A stretch of 64,000 nt of DNA, taken from the NCBI RefSeq assembly GCF_001544555.2, contig NZ_FCOK02000039.1:1-64000 (forward strand), read 5' to 3'. Of the stretch, positions 42,740 to 51,896 are shown one piece after another. How positions within the stretch are numbered: position 1 is the first letter of the stretch; every line of letters starts with the position of its first letter. The position numbers and the translations under genes were made by a program. The DNA is from Caballeronia udeis. Lineage in GTDB: Bacteria > Pseudomonadota > Gammaproteobacteria > Burkholderiales > Burkholderiaceae. A model generated the notes under the pieces. The model was not told the origin of the DNA and searched no databases. It saw only the letters and a program-made list of their open reading frames with translations.

Positions 42740-43672
42740 TTACAGCGGGTCGGGTCCCGCTTCGGACCATGCTCGCTGCAGCGCCGGATGGACCTCGGTG
42801 TCGACGCCGCGCTCTCTCAGTACCGACCGGACTCGCTTGAGGCGCTCGAGTGCGGAGGGCCCAAGCCGCAGACCTACGCCGACCATCAGGACCTCGAGGA
42901 GAACCTGACCCGCGATGTAAGCCTCCGTGCCCACGCGTGCGGCGGCGTCCTCGGGCACGACCATCCCGATTGGAATAGTGCATTGCCTGGCAAGTGGCGT
43001 ATCGGGCTGTGTAATGCCGATCACCGTCGCACCCTGTTCGCGCGCGAGTGCTACCGCCTCCAGCAAGGTGGGCATGCGACCGACATGCGAGATGGCGAGC
43101 ACGACGTCGCGGGGAGAGAGCGAGGCGGCCGATATGACCTGCATGTGCGGATCGAAATATGCGTTGGACATCAGGCCAAGCCGGGCGAAGCGCGACTGGG
43201 CGTCGCTCGCGAGGAAGGTCGACACGTTGCCCACGCTATAGCACTCGATCCGCTCGGCCGCGGCCAGCTTCTCGATGGCCAGGCTGATCGTATCGGCGTC
43301 GAGCTGGCTTTCAAGGCTGGTCAGCACGGCGGCGGCGGCGTACAAGATCTTGTGGATCAGACTGGGCACGCCGTCCTGGGCGTTTACGGCCCGATGAAGG
43401 TACGGCGTGCCCACTGCCAGGCTTTGTGCAAGCTGCAGCTTGAAGTCGCTCAAGCCCTCGAATCCAACGGCACGGCAGAATCGAATGACGGTGGGCGCGC
43501 TGACTCCCGCGCGCTGCGCGATCTCCGCGACACTGGCTCGCACCGACCACTCCGGCTCTGCGAGTATCGCCTTCCCGACCTGGAGCTGGGCGTCCGGCAA
43601 GGACTCGGAAATTGCCCGGATTCTCGCGAGGGTGTCCGTGGTGGAGTGCGGTACGACTTGCAGGATATCCAT
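42740..43672 (-). CDS. MurR/RpiR family transcriptional regulator
   Basis: 310 aa from the ATG at 43672 (AGGGAAGC upstream). N-terminal HTH of the RpiR type (VGKAILAEPEWSVRASVAEI, AQRAGVSAPTVIRFCRAVGF, EGLSDFKLQLAQSLA), then a sugar-isomerase (SIS) domain with IECYSVGNVSTFLASDAQ and VLAISHVGRMPTLLEAV. Such regulators sense phosphosugars or amino-sugar intermediates. It precedes the D-aminoacylase operon on the same strand, and HexR-like sites lie between them, so it is the likely operon repressor. Confidence 0.92.
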   Translation of the reverse strand: MDILQVVPHSTTDTLARIRAISESLPDAQLQVGKAILAEPEWSVRASVAEIAQRAGVSAPTVIRFCRAVGFEGLSDFKLQLAQSLAVGTPYLHRAVNAQDGVPSLIHKILYAAAAVLTSLESQLDADTISLAIEKLAAAERIECYSVGNVSTFLASDAQSRFARLGLMSNAYFDPHMQVISAASLSPRDVVLAISHVGRMPTLLEAVALAREQGATVIGITQPDTPLARQCTIPIGMVVPEDAAARVGTEAYIAGQVLLEVLMVGVGLRLGPSALERLKRVRSVLRERGVDTEVHPALQRAWSEAGPDPL

Positions 43673-43839
43673 GCTTCCCTTGGCTGATTTTGTGCGTTTA
43701 GGCCACCGTAACACGGTCGAAGGCAGTTCAGACGGGGCGCTCGGTGTGGGTTAATGAAAGTCCGCGAGCGGTGCTGTCCCTGCGACGACGGCTGCTGATA
43801 CGCCCATCGGTCGACATTTTGAATGCGGCGGAGGATAGC

Positions 43840-43983
43840 TGCCACTCCGTGATCTTTTTTGGGGGCTCGCTCGCGGGTCGCGAACTTTTGATGATAGACC
43901 AGTTCATTTTTCAATGAGCCCCGGAATGACTTCATCGGAGCGTTGTCAAAGCAATTTCCCCGTCTGCTCATTGATGCCTGCAT
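43840..43983 (-). pseudogene. IS3-family transposase (OrfB) fragment
   Basis: The minus strand reads ASMSRRGNCFDNAPMKSFRG, then SLKNELVYHQKFATRERA before the frame degrades. SMSRRGNCxDNAxxESFxxxLKxEL is the C-terminal catalytic-glutamate block of IS3-type OrfB; here the catalytic Glu before SF is Lys (MKSF). An in-frame stop lies just upstream of this block and downstream is frameshifted, so only about 40 codons survive. Confidence 0.75.
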
Positions 43984-44241
43984 GCCAACGGCTCAATTGG
44001 AAGGGAAAGGCAGTATGACTCTGCATGAGGAGGAGGCTGACCCGCCGTGGGAAAACTGAACGCGGATACAGAGGCGACAGCCTTGAGCGCCTGTCGGCGG
44101 TCCCATGCCAGCTTGAAATCGGACGGGTGATGCACTTCAATCTGCGTCGTAGGCGGGCTGACTTGAAGCATTCTGTGCGCTCAACAGCGGCCGCTCGGCG
44201 GGTATTGGTCACAGACCAGCTTGTACAGACCTCGAATCTTG

Positions 44242-44760
44242 CTACCAGTTGAGCCTCAGTCCTGCCTCGGTTGCACGATGCAGATCATCGTTGTCCGCAT
44301 GCAGGTACTGGCTGGTGGTCGAGATCGATTCATGCCCCAGGTTGTCCCGCACGTAGCGCAGGCCCATCAGATGCAGGAGCGAGATCAGCCAGCGCACCCG
44401 CGCGTAGTGCTCCTGCGCCCGTGTGGTGTCACGCGGCATCGCGCCGATCGAGCTTTTGACGGCCTGCCATAGATCGTCCTCGAGGAAGCGCGTCACGCGG
44501 GGCTTGGCCTTGCGCGCGGGTTGGCGTGACAGCGACAGCGGATTGCCAGCCAGGTAGCCTGCGTTGACCAGCCAGGAGAAGAGCGTGTTCAGAATCACAA
44601 CCGCCTGCCGTTCGCTCGCGGGGGAGAGCGGTCCCGCGAACGGCCGCCACGACGGGTCGGCGCGGGCCACTTTGCGACCAGTCATGACCCAGCACGCGAA
44701 CCTGTCGACGAAAGGTGTCGAGCGGGTTGATGGCTCCGGTGGTTCCCCCAAGGTAGCCAA
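44242..44760 (-). pseudogene. Tyrosine recombinase (phage integrase family), internally deleted
   Basis: 172 codons remain. The N-terminal SAM-like part (WRPFAGPLSPASERQAVVIL, TLFSWLVNAGYLAGNPL) and the start of the catalytic domain (WLISLLHLMGLR with the first catalytic Arg) join directly to YVRDNLGHESISTTSQYLH, the final box with catalytic His and the tail. About 100 residues between, including the HxxR box, are missing at roughly 44355, where two copies of an LR pair would have allowed the deletion. The protein cannot be an active recombinase. Confidence 0.8.
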
Positions 44761-45074
44761 GACATTGATCTGGCCGCCGCGGCGAATGGCGCGAAGCTTT
44801 CTGGGCCGCCGACTTCCAAGACGTGGTCGACACCGGCGCCATCGGTCAATTTCAGGACTTCGCCGGCCCAGTCCTCATGGCGCCGATAGTTGACGCCGGC
44901 ATATGCACCGAGCGTTTTCGCCCGTTCGAGCTTTTCATCGCGCCCGAAAGGCTGGCAGCGGTCGTTGCCTACGACATATCCATTAAGGCGATTTGCGATG
45001 GATTTAAACGAAGCAGCGGATCAAGGGTTTCGGGTGCAGTCTTCGCTTGACCGATCCCGATGAGCGACGAATAT

Positions 45075-45455
45075 TCAATGCGCGTCGCGCGGGTAGGCAA
45101 CGCCGAGTTGGCGCGCGAGCGTGGCGAGCCGGTTGTCCAGCGTCCAGATCTGGGCACCGGGGGTCATCAAGGTCGAGGCCAGCAGCGTCAGGTCGACGCC
45201 GCCGCATCCTTGGCCATACGGCCGCTCGGTTTCGATGAACCGCATGACCTCGTTCCATGTCGCTTGCTGTACGTGCCGCAGCAGCCCGATGTCGTGGAGG
45301 GACCGTGCCCGTGGTGCGGGTGGGGTTCCGCAGGCGAGTTCAAGGAGCACGAGCGGATGGGTAAGCGCCTGATCGGTGCTGATCAGATGAGCGAGCGTTT
45401 CGTTGCCTCGGCGGAAATGATCAACCCACACCGAGGTATCGATTAGGACGTTCAC
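45075..45455 (-). CDS. vapC: VapC-type PIN-domain toxin
   Basis: 126 aa starting at GTG 45455. PIN ribonuclease acidic residues are in place: IDTSVWVDHF (first Asp), VLLELACG (Glu), GVDLTLLAS (Asp) and IWTLDNRLATLA (last Asp region). VapC proteins cleave tRNA or rRNA unless bound by VapB. The GTG start overlaps the vapB stop by one base (TAGTG), as in functional modules. It lies among degraded mobile elements yet its frame is whole. Confidence 0.92.
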   Translation of the reverse strand: MNVLIDTSVWVDHFRRGNETLAHLISTDQALTHPLVLLELACGTPPAPRARSLHDIGLLRHVQQATWNEVMRFIETERPYGQGCGGVDLTLLASTLMTPGAQIWTLDNRLATLARQLGVAYPRDAH

Positions 45456-45658
45456 TATGCGTCGGTCTCCGGGCGACGTCGTGGAATTTCGCGCATTTCG
45501 GGGATGGTACCGCCAAGCATGGCGAGGCGCTTGGCTGCCTGGATGCGGACGAAGGTCTGCATCGCGAGCCGGAAAAGGTCGGCCTTATCCGTCCCGGGAT
45601 CGGCGAGTTCCAGTGCCTCTTGATAGAGCGTGTCATCGATCGTAACGGTGGTTCTCAT
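45455..45658 (-). CDS. vapB: VapB-type antitoxin
   Basis: 67 aa from the ATG at 45658 (GAGGAG upstream). The N-terminus RTTVTIDDTLYQEALELA is a ribbon-helix-helix DNA-binding domain of the type-II VapB (DUF2191-like) group, followed by DKADLFRLAMQTFVRIQAAKR and a C-terminal toxin-binding tail. Directly overlaps vapC. Expected to repress its own promoter and neutralise the toxin. Confidence 0.9.
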   Translation of the reverse strand: MRTTVTIDDTLYQEALELADPGTDKADLFRLAMQTFVRIQAAKRLAMLGGTIPEMREIPRRRPETDA

Positions 45659-45774
45659 GGCGGACGGCTCCTCGTTTGATGCATTCAAGCATCAATTTTA
45701 GCATCAAACCAGACAGCTAATTGCCCAGTCCGGCGGTTTGGTTATGGGGGCGGCCGGGCGGCGCCAAGATTTTA

Positions 45775-46347
45775 AGCCGTAGTGGCGACGGCTACAGACG
45801 CTGGCTCGCTGAACTTAAACAGAGGGTCGAGCGAACCCGACTTCGCGCAGTCACCAGCGCGAACCGCGAACTCATGGCGCTGTACTGGCAGATTGGCCGG
45901 GAAATCTTGGATCGTCCGCAGCGACAGGGGTGGGGCGCCGGAGTAGTTGACCGGCTTGCCCGGGACCAGAAAGCAGCGTTTCCCGACATGCGCGGTTTTT
46001 CCCTGCGGGACCTGAAATATATGCGCTCGCTGGCGCAGGTCTGGCCAGACGCGGAATTTGTGCAGCAGCCTGCTGCACAATTGCCCTGGTTCCATCTCTG
46101 TATCTTGCTGATCGAGACAGCGGCCTATGCGAGCCGGCAGCGCCGTGGCGAATTTCAGGGAAACTTTACCCCCGCAGCAGTCCGATCTCGCTCGGGATGC
46201 GCTGAAGGACCCGTACATTTTCGACTTTCTCGGCCTACTGAAGGTGCACAGGAGCGTGATATCGAGCGGGCGCTCACCCGTCATATCACCCGGTTCCTTC
46301 TTGAGTTGGGAGCGGGATTCGCGTTTGTCGCCCGGCCGCGCCGCGGC
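45775..46347 (+). pseudogene. DUF1016 (YhcG-like) nuclease, frameshifted
   Basis: The N-terminal domain is good: LAELKQRVERTRLRAV, ANRELMALYWQIGREILDRQ-like sequence, FSLRDLKYMRSLAQVWP. After QLPWFHLCILL the match jumps to another frame (VANFRETLPPQQSDLARDAL, then KDPYIFDFLGL at about 46145-46240) and then back again (QERDIERALTRHITRFLLEL, GAGFAFV). At least two frameshifts and an internal loss of about 50 residues have occurred, and the C-terminal nuclease end is missing. These proteins are often found with restriction or mobile elements. Confidence 0.75.
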
Positions 46348-46469
46348 GGCCGGGTCGCATACGACGCGACGTCAAACCGCGTCCATCGAAAAGGGGCCGT
46401 CTCAGAATCCGCAAATTCGTACGCTTAGCGTCCGGTTAGATCCGTGTATCGCCAAGGGAATAAGAAAAA

Positions 46470-46630
46470 TGGCTAGATTCGACGTACCAGCCGCCGAAGC
46501 GAAGATCGCGGAGGGGCTGAAGACGGTGCACGAGCAAAGGGAGGTGGTCGTCGATGCATGCATGCGCGCGGAACAGATGATTGCCGATGGCAACCTAGCC
46601 GAAGGTGGTGGCCGTGCCGTCACGGTCTAG
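46470..46630 (+). CDS. Small hypothetical protein
   Basis: 53 codons including stop-proximal tail: starts ARFDVPAAEAKIAEGLKTVH and is rich in Ala, Glu and Val, predicted helical. AAGGGA lies 11 bases upstream. I recognise no family. It converges with the small membrane-protein gene and overlaps its end by about 11 bases. Could be real or chance. Confidence 0.4.
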
Positions 46631-46823
46631 GGGTCTTGTCGCCAAGCTCAAGGGACTCGTGACGCAGCGTGTCTTGCGACCGGCTGATGTCGTTTCGTTT
46701 CATAAACAAGTCAAAACGCTCTTCCTTTCCCGGAAGCGGTGAGGTGAATGCTCTGAAAACAACGAAGCCGACGAACAACAGAATACAAATAGCCGATGAA
46801 ATCTCGAAAAGTGCGTGACTCAT
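46620..46823 (-). CDS. Small membrane protein, unknown
   Basis: 67 aa from the ATG at 46823, which has GGGAGG five bases upstream. One membrane helix (about residues 8-27: ISSAICILLFVGFVVFRAF), then a charged cytoplasmic-looking tail (KEERFDLFMKRNDISR). I do not recognise a family. The strong ribosome site makes it more likely to be real than its length suggests. Confidence 0.5.
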   Translation of the reverse strand: MSHALFEISSAICILLFVGFVVFRAFTSPLPGKEERFDLFMKRNDISRSQDTLRHESLELGDKTPRP

Positions 46824-46853
46824 GGAACCTCCCAACGCTAGCTTATTCGGCAA

Positions 46854-47190
46854 TTCGGACTTGCCGTTCTAATAAGGATAACTACTTTGTGCTCCGAAGT
46901 TTGGTTACAACCTCAAACTTGACAATGCCATTTTCCCTCTCATGTGTTCATGTGCGTCGATGAAACGATGAAGCGGATAGTAGTGCCGAAATCTTAGACG
47001 GGAATTAGCGGCTCCGGATATCGGGATCTCACGACCGCACTGGTCAGCTAGTCTTTTGCTCATTCTGCGCTCATTTTTCGCGCTCATCATGCGTGGAAAG
47101 CAAGGGTGGGGTGGGGTCGCGAGAACGCGCAGGCTCACGGCCGACATGCGCAGCGACGGCCGCCACATGACTCACGAAAGAGGATCGATC
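46854..47190. other. Intergenic region, possible dehydrogenase tail relic
   Basis: About 340 bases before the AMP-dependent ligase. On the minus strand near 46905-46990 a frame reads YYPLHRFIDAHEHM then GKMALSSL, resembling the last segment of zinc-type quinone oxidoreductases (PLxxxxDAHxxM...GKxxL). It is too short to be sure. Confidence 0.3.
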
Positions 47191-48780
47191 ATGACAAGTT
47201 ACAGCGAAACAACAGAGCCGCTCTATATCGATGCATTACTCGACCAGCTGGGCATACGGTCTGATAGACCTGTACTGCGCTATCTTCGTACCGACGTTAC
47301 CGGCGGCGCGCTGCGTCGCTCGATCTTTCGTTACGCACGTGCGCTTGAGGCACTCGGTATTGGCCGGGGTTCTCTCGTCGCATTGCTCGCACTCAATTGT
47401 CCCGATGCGCTCGCTATCCGTTACTCGGCGAATCTTCTCGGTGCCGCGACGCTGTTCATGCCTGCGCTCGCGAAGCGCGATCAACACAGGACGCTGCTTG
47501 CCAGAATCCAGCCCACGCTCCTGATCGTGTTCGGAGAAACCGTGCACCTCGTCCCGGAAAGCGTGACCGCGCGCGTCGTGCCAGTGGGTTTCGGCGCTGA
47601 TACTTTACGGCTAGATCGGCTTGCTGCGGAGCGTTCGGATCGGCCCTTGCGCAGCCGTGCCATGCCCGATGACCTCGCCGTGATCGTATCGTCCGGTGGC
47701 ACGACGGGCGTGCCGAAATGCAGCCGGAGATCGTTCGCGGCGTATTCGGCGATGGTCAGAGCAGAGAAGGCAGAAGATAAGCGGCAGCTCGTCAATGGCG
47801 CGCTCGCCTACATTTCACAAGTACTTGTGGACTCGACCTTGATCGGTGGAGGCACGGTCGTGCTCGACCGCCAATACGACCCTGCCGCGACGCTCTCGGT
47901 GATCGAGTCGGAACGCATCACCGACCTGCTGCTCGTCGAGCCACAACTTTTCGAAACGATGGACCATCCGGACGCACGCTGGCGCAATCTGTCGTCGTTG
48001 CGTTCGATTGCGCACATTGGCGGCTCGACGCCCGCGGTTCTGCGACAACGCGCAATCAGGCGTTTCGGTCCGGTGCTCAAGCATATGTACGGCGCGAGCG
48101 AGGCGGGTCTGGTGAGCGTGCTTGCTCCGCCGAGGTACGAGGCAACCGTCAACATGGCATTCAGCGCAGGGCGGATTGTGGATGGCGTCGAGGTACGCAT
48201 TCGACGCTTAGACGAACGGTTCGCGGCCGTAGGGGAGATCGGCAACATCGAGGTGAGGTCGTGTTGTGTGGCGCAGGGCTACTACAGGCAGCCGGAAGCG
48301 GAGTCACGCAAGTTTCGCAACGGCTGGTGCTGCATGGGCGACACCGGTTTCATCGACGAGGACGGCCACCTGCATGTGCTTGGGCGTGCGTCCGATGTGG
48401 CTGTGATCGATGGTGTTTATATCAGCCCGACCAGGATTGAGGAGATCCTCTGCTGGCTGCCTGACGTGCGGTATGCCGCGGCGTATGCACCCGGAAACGG
48501 TTCAGCGGGATATACATGGAACGCGTTGGTTGAGCCATGGCCGGGAAGACACGTACAGGTTGCGCGGTGCGCAAGCATTCTCGAAGCTGTGTTCGGCATT
48601 TCCATTTCGAACCGGGTACGCATTCTCGCGGTAGATCGCGTGCCACATACCGAACAGGGCAAAGTGGACCGTATGGCGATCGAAGCCCTTCTTCAGGATG
48701 AGCCGCGCAATAGAACGAGCCGTATCGAATTCGATACGCAATCGCGTCGACAGAGAAGCGTGGTCGGCGCTTCTCTGTGA
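47191..48780 (+). CDS. AMP-dependent synthetase/ligase
   Basis: 529 aa from the ATG at 47191 (AGAGGA upstream). Adenylate-forming motifs: P-loop VIVSSGGTTGVPKCSRRS, YGASEAGLVS (A5), GWCCMGDTGFIDEDGHLHVLGR (A7-A8 with the hinge Asp and Arg; quoted in full it is 22 residues so the centre is GDTGFIDEDG), and EQGKVDRMAIEALL with the C-terminal Lys. Activates a carboxylic acid as an acyl-adenylate, then probably a thioester. No carrier protein or pathway partners are adjacent, so the substrate cannot be guessed. Confidence 0.87.
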   Translation: MTSYSETTEPLYIDALLDQLGIRSDRPVLRYLRTDVTGGALRRSIFRYARALEALGIGRGSLVALLALNCPDALAIRYSANLLGAATLFMPALAKRDQHRTLLARIQPTLLIVFGETVHLVPESVTARVVPVGFGADTLRLDRLAAERSDRPLRSRAMPDDLAVIVSSGGTTGVPKCSRRSFAAYSAMVRAEKAEDKRQLVNGALAYISQVLVDSTLIGGGTVVLDRQYDPAATLSVIESERITDLLLVEPQLFETMDHPDARWRNLSSLRSIAHIGGSTPAVLRQRAIRRFGPVLKHMYGASEAGLVSVLAPPRYEATVNMAFSAGRIVDGVEVRIRRLDERFAAVGEIGNIEVRSCCVAQGYYRQPEAESRKFRNGWCCMGDTGFIDEDGHLHVLGRASDVAVIDGVYISPTRIEEILCWLPDVRYAAAYAPGNGSAGYTWNALVEPWPGRHVQVARCASILEAVFGISISNRVRILAVDRVPHTEQGKVDRMAIEALLQDEPRNRTSRIEFDTQSRRQRSVVGASL

Positions 48781-49019
48781 TTTGCGTCGTAGTGCGCGAC
48801 GAGCGATAGCCCCGATGGGCTTGCTGGGTGTCGCGGTAAGGAATCAGGAGCGACGAGATCAATATGCCTAGTATTCCTTATTTTTATCATGAAAAGAATC
48901 GACCAGCGATTGACTCGGTGTGTTCCGGCAGCACAGGTTCCTCACTCACCGCGAAGTAATTCAGCGCTAATTCTGCGACGTCACTATGACATCTGTGTAC
49001 TCACTGGATATCTAACATC

Positions 49020-49571
49020 ATGAAACGTTTACAACTCGTGTGCGTGGCAACACCTTTATGCTTGATCGCCCTCTCCCTGACCGGGTGCGCCGTCATTCCT
49101 CCCACCGGCCCGACCGTGGTCGCGTTGCCGCCCGGAGGAGAGCCGCTGAGCAAATTCCAGCAGGAAGATTACGCGTGCAGGGATTATGCGTTCCGCTCTG
49201 ACAATGCCTCGCAACCATCGGCGGCGGCGGCCAACGACGGTCTACGCACCGGGGCGATCGGCACCGTAGGCGGTGCGGCAGCAGGCGCGCTTTTTGGCGC
49301 GGCAGCAGGCGATGCCGGTATCGGCGCGGCGATCGGCGCCGGCGCTGGTTTGCTGCTTGGCAGCGCCGTGGGCGCCAACGGCGCTCAGGCCACTTCGGCC
49401 AGTCTGCAAGCCCGCTACGACGCCGCTTATTCGCAATGCATGGCGTCAAAGGGAAATCAAATCACACACCCGGCCGTCTATTCGACCGCGCCAATGTACG
49501 CGCCGCAGCCTGTCTTGGCGCCTGCGCCGGCGGTCGTCTATGGCTATCCGCAAACTTTCGGCTATTGGTAA
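49020..49571 (+). CDS. Glycine-zipper lipoprotein
   Basis: 183 aa. Lipoprotein signal with lipobox LTGC (Cys at about residue 23). The central part (about 75-120) is a glycine zipper: GAIGTVGGAAAGALFGAAAG and repeated GxxxG units, characteristic of YMGG/Rick_17kDa outer-membrane lipoproteins, which can insert helices into membranes. Ends with a Pro/Tyr-rich tail. Probably an envelope-stress component. Stands alone. Confidence 0.85.
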   Translation: MKRLQLVCVATPLCLIALSLTGCAVIPPTGPTVVALPPGGEPLSKFQQEDYACRDYAFRSDNASQPSAAAANDGLRTGAIGTVGGAAAGALFGAAAGDAGIGAAIGAGAGLLLGSAVGANGAQATSASLQARYDAAYSQCMASKGNQITHPAVYSTAPMYAPQPVLAPAPAVVYGYPQTFGYW

Positions 49572-49909
49572 TACTGACGATCCACGCGGTCCGATCGTCT
49601 CGTATCGCTGTGCGTCGGTGAGCCGGCAGTCGAAATACAGGTGTGAAGTCTGCCTTACGCGGTCGATGGCGGCGGGGTAATTTTCCCCTAACTCACTGCC
49701 TATACGATGTATCCAGTCAACGCGCACCGGCACCTTGCGGTGAACAACACCTGGCAAGTTCCATTGCGTAGTACGCGTGCCCGATTCGAGAGGGTGCGCA
49801 CCATCAGCCCCGAGCATTCATCCTCGAAGCCGGGGGTATTGATTTATCAACAAGCGGGGCTCTACCGCCGCGAAGGTGGAAAGATCCGCAACACCATCTG
49901 GAGAATGTT
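49572..49909. other. Intergenic region, nothing identified
   Basis: About 340 bases between the glycine-zipper lipoprotein and the HdeA-like gene. I find no convincing gene, repeat or operator here apart from the CTGGAG ribosome site at its end. Confidence 0.5.
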
Positions 49910-50239
49910 ATGAAACACCTTGCAATTGCGACCGCCGTGTTGGCCGGTCTATGTGTATCCCCCCTCGCTCTCGCGCAGGCCGCAAAGCCAGTTACGCCCG
50001 CAAAGATGAGCTGCTCAGATTTCCTCGCCGTGGACGACGCTTACAAGCCGGCGCTCGTCTATTGGGTCTCAGGTGTCGACAAGCTGGGCGTAACCGAGAC
50101 CGTGACGACGGTCGTCGATGTCGCAACTCCGGTAGCCATGATAGTTGGCGAGTGCAAGCAGGCGCCGCAGGCACCGTTCGCGAGTAAAGTCCGCGACCTG
50201 TACAAGAGCGGTCGAATCGCGCTGTTCAGCCACAGCTGA
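49910..50239 (+). CDS. HdeA/HdeB family periplasmic protein
   Basis: 109 aa. Signal peptide (about 22 residues, ALA/QA), then MSCSDFLAVDDAYKPALVYWVSG with a second Cys in VGECKQAP, the two-cysteine disulfide arrangement of HdeA-type acid-stress chaperones. In enteric bacteria such proteins bind unfolding periplasmic proteins at low pH. GGAG lies eight bases before the start. Confidence 0.88.
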   Translation: MKHLAIATAVLAGLCVSPLALAQAAKPVTPAKMSCSDFLAVDDAYKPALVYWVSGVDKLGVTETVTTVVDVATPVAMIVGECKQAPQAPFASKVRDLYKSGRIALFSHS

Positions 50240-50302
50240 GCGTCCCCGCGCTAATTTTTCCGCTTATATTTTATTGATCCATTTCCGTTAGGATGTTAGA
50301 CC

Positions 50303-50506
50303 ATGAAGATCAGCTATCCTCATCAAGTAGAATTAATTAATGCATCAAAGTTCGGCATCGAGCATGTTGAAATGACGATCGAAAAATTGAAGGCGGAATG
50401 TCCCGATGCGTTCCATACGGACAGCACGCTGGTAAAGCGTAGATTCCATCACAGGCCGGCATCAGACACGCCTTGTCGCGGCTTCGTCGCCGATCGGGAT
50501 TCGTAA
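50303..50506 (+). CDS. Small hypothetical protein
   Basis: 67 aa, starts KISYPHQVELINASKFGIEH. Tight, positively charged C-terminus (VKRRFHHRPASD). No family recognised. A strong hairpin (50512-50546) begins six bases after its stop, which slightly supports it as a transcribed unit. Confidence 0.4.
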   Translation: MKISYPHQVELINASKFGIEHVEMTIEKLKAECPDAFHTDSTLVKRRFHHRPASDTPCRGFVADRDS

Positions 50507-50511
50507 GTGTG

Positions 50512-50546
50512 TCGGGATAGCTAGTTGCCCGCAGCTAGCTATCCGA
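50512..50546 (+). terminator. Long hairpin after the small gene, possible terminator
   Basis: GGATAGCTAG (50515-50524), 10-base loop TTGCCCGCAG, CTAGCTATCC (50535-50544): a perfect 10-bp stem that extends by TCG/CGA if one G is bulged. No T-tract follows, so it may act in mRNA stability or be a bidirectional regulatory site instead of a terminator. Confidence 0.5.
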
Positions 50547-50871
50547 CCGCATGGGAGCTTACTATCCCGGCGTTCGAACGTCGTATTTCTGGAATGCGGT
50601 GGTTTATCTCGGCCAGCGAGGTAACGTGCTTACGAACAAGCACCGTACTTACGGTTTGCGCTGCGTGCATGCGGCTTGACCTTGACATTCCCATCAGCGC
50701 GCCTGATACGGTCGCCTGGAATACCGGATTAGCTGCCCATCAGGACCCGCCAGGTCGGAAGCCCGATAAACGCTAGCCTCCTGCGCAGCCAGTCTTACAT
50801 CCGCAGCATGACTGCCACGGCAGCTCGACCTCAATCACCTGGCCCGCCCGATCGAAGGAAACCGTTTCCAC
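50547..50871. other. Intergenic region, nothing identified
   Basis: About 325 bases between the hairpin and the DUF4239 gene. No convincing coding frame, repeat or regulatory site was seen. Confidence 0.5.
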
Positions 50872-51633
50872 ATGGATCACTATGTCTTTTCTGCCATTGT
50901 GCTTGCGCTCATTCTTTTGAGTGCAGCGCTTGGGTCGCATGTGCGCGCAAGCCTGGCAGATCACCATTTCTCTGAAGACTCACTTGCCGCGATGCGTATT
51001 GCCGTTGGTCTGGTGGCGACGCTGTCGGCGTTGGTGCTTAGCCTGCTGATTTCGGCCGGAAATTCATCGCTCGACCTGGTCAACACCGCGCTCCAGCATA
51101 ATAGTGTCGCAATGATCCAGCTGGATCGAAATTTGTCCCAGCTTGGCCCATCGGCCGAAGGTCTGCGAGTCGACATCAAGAACGAGTATGCCAGATGGAT
51201 CTCCTTCCTGTTTTCCAACGAAAGGGGAATGACCGCAGAGGCAGAATCGCGAGAAATCCTCGCGAGTACCTATGACATCCAGGGACGCATTTTCGCTCTG
51301 CAGACCCTCGGCCCTTCGCAGGAAAAACTCCGTGACCATGCGATGGAACTTTGGAACAACATATTTGCAGGTCGATGGCTTGCACTCGAACACAGGAGGG
51401 GCTCGATTCCAACCCCTCTCATTGCGATCCTGGTTGGATGGCTGGTTGTCATATTCGGAATATTCGGCTTCAGTGCACCCAGAAACTGGAGCATGTGCGT
51501 TGTATTTCTTCTTTGCGCCTTATCGGCCACGACTGCCGTGTTTGTTGTCCTTGATCTCGACACGCCATTTCAGGGAATGGTCAATGTGTCGAAGACGCCG
51601 ATGATGGACGCACTCAAGTTCATCGGACGATAA
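50872..51633 (+). CDS. DUF4239 bestrophin-like membrane protein
   Basis: 253 aa. Two N-terminal membrane helices (about 5-25 and 42-62), a soluble helical middle with NSVAMIQLDRNLSQLGPSAEG, and two C-terminal helices (about 183-202 and 210-230). The pattern, including LVSLLISAGNSSLD-like segments, fits DUF4239, a bestrophin-like group that may form anion channels. No partner genes adjacent; function unproven. Confidence 0.82.
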   Translation: MDHYVFSAIVLALILLSAALGSHVRASLADHHFSEDSLAAMRIAVGLVATLSALVLSLLISAGNSSLDLVNTALQHNSVAMIQLDRNLSQLGPSAEGLRVDIKNEYARWISFLFSNERGMTAEAESREILASTYDIQGRIFALQTLGPSQEKLRDHAMELWNNIFAGRWLALEHRRGSIPTPLIAILVGWLVVIFGIFGFSAPRNWSMCVVFLLCALSATTAVFVVLDLDTPFQGMVNVSKTPMMDALKFIGR

Positions 51634-51896
51634 CTTGAACTTAAAACACGTCACCGACCGACAGCCGAGTTGCTGAAGCGGGCGGTGATCGCTCAGGCTA
51701 GCGAGCGGTTGCGACTCAGCGCCCGCAACCCGATTGTCTTGAACTTCCCCGGCAGGCGCCCCTTCGATCACTGCATACGGCGCATGGCCTGCATTGCAAT
51801 TTCAAATGACATCTTTCCGCTTACAAAGAGACCTGCCCGCCGCATGTGGCCGCGTAGGGGGCCAACAGCTGTCGGGCGAGCAGGATGCATCTGAAG

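Noticed and set aside
43985-44240. Possible further transposase sequence upstream of the IS3 fragment
   Set aside because: Frames are broken and none matches a known transposase block.
44823-45050. A plus-strand frame beginning VDTGAIGQFQDFAGPV that hints at a dehydrogenase fragment
   Set aside because: No cofactor or catalytic motif could be confirmed and the frame runs through degraded mobile DNA, so it is not listed as a gene.
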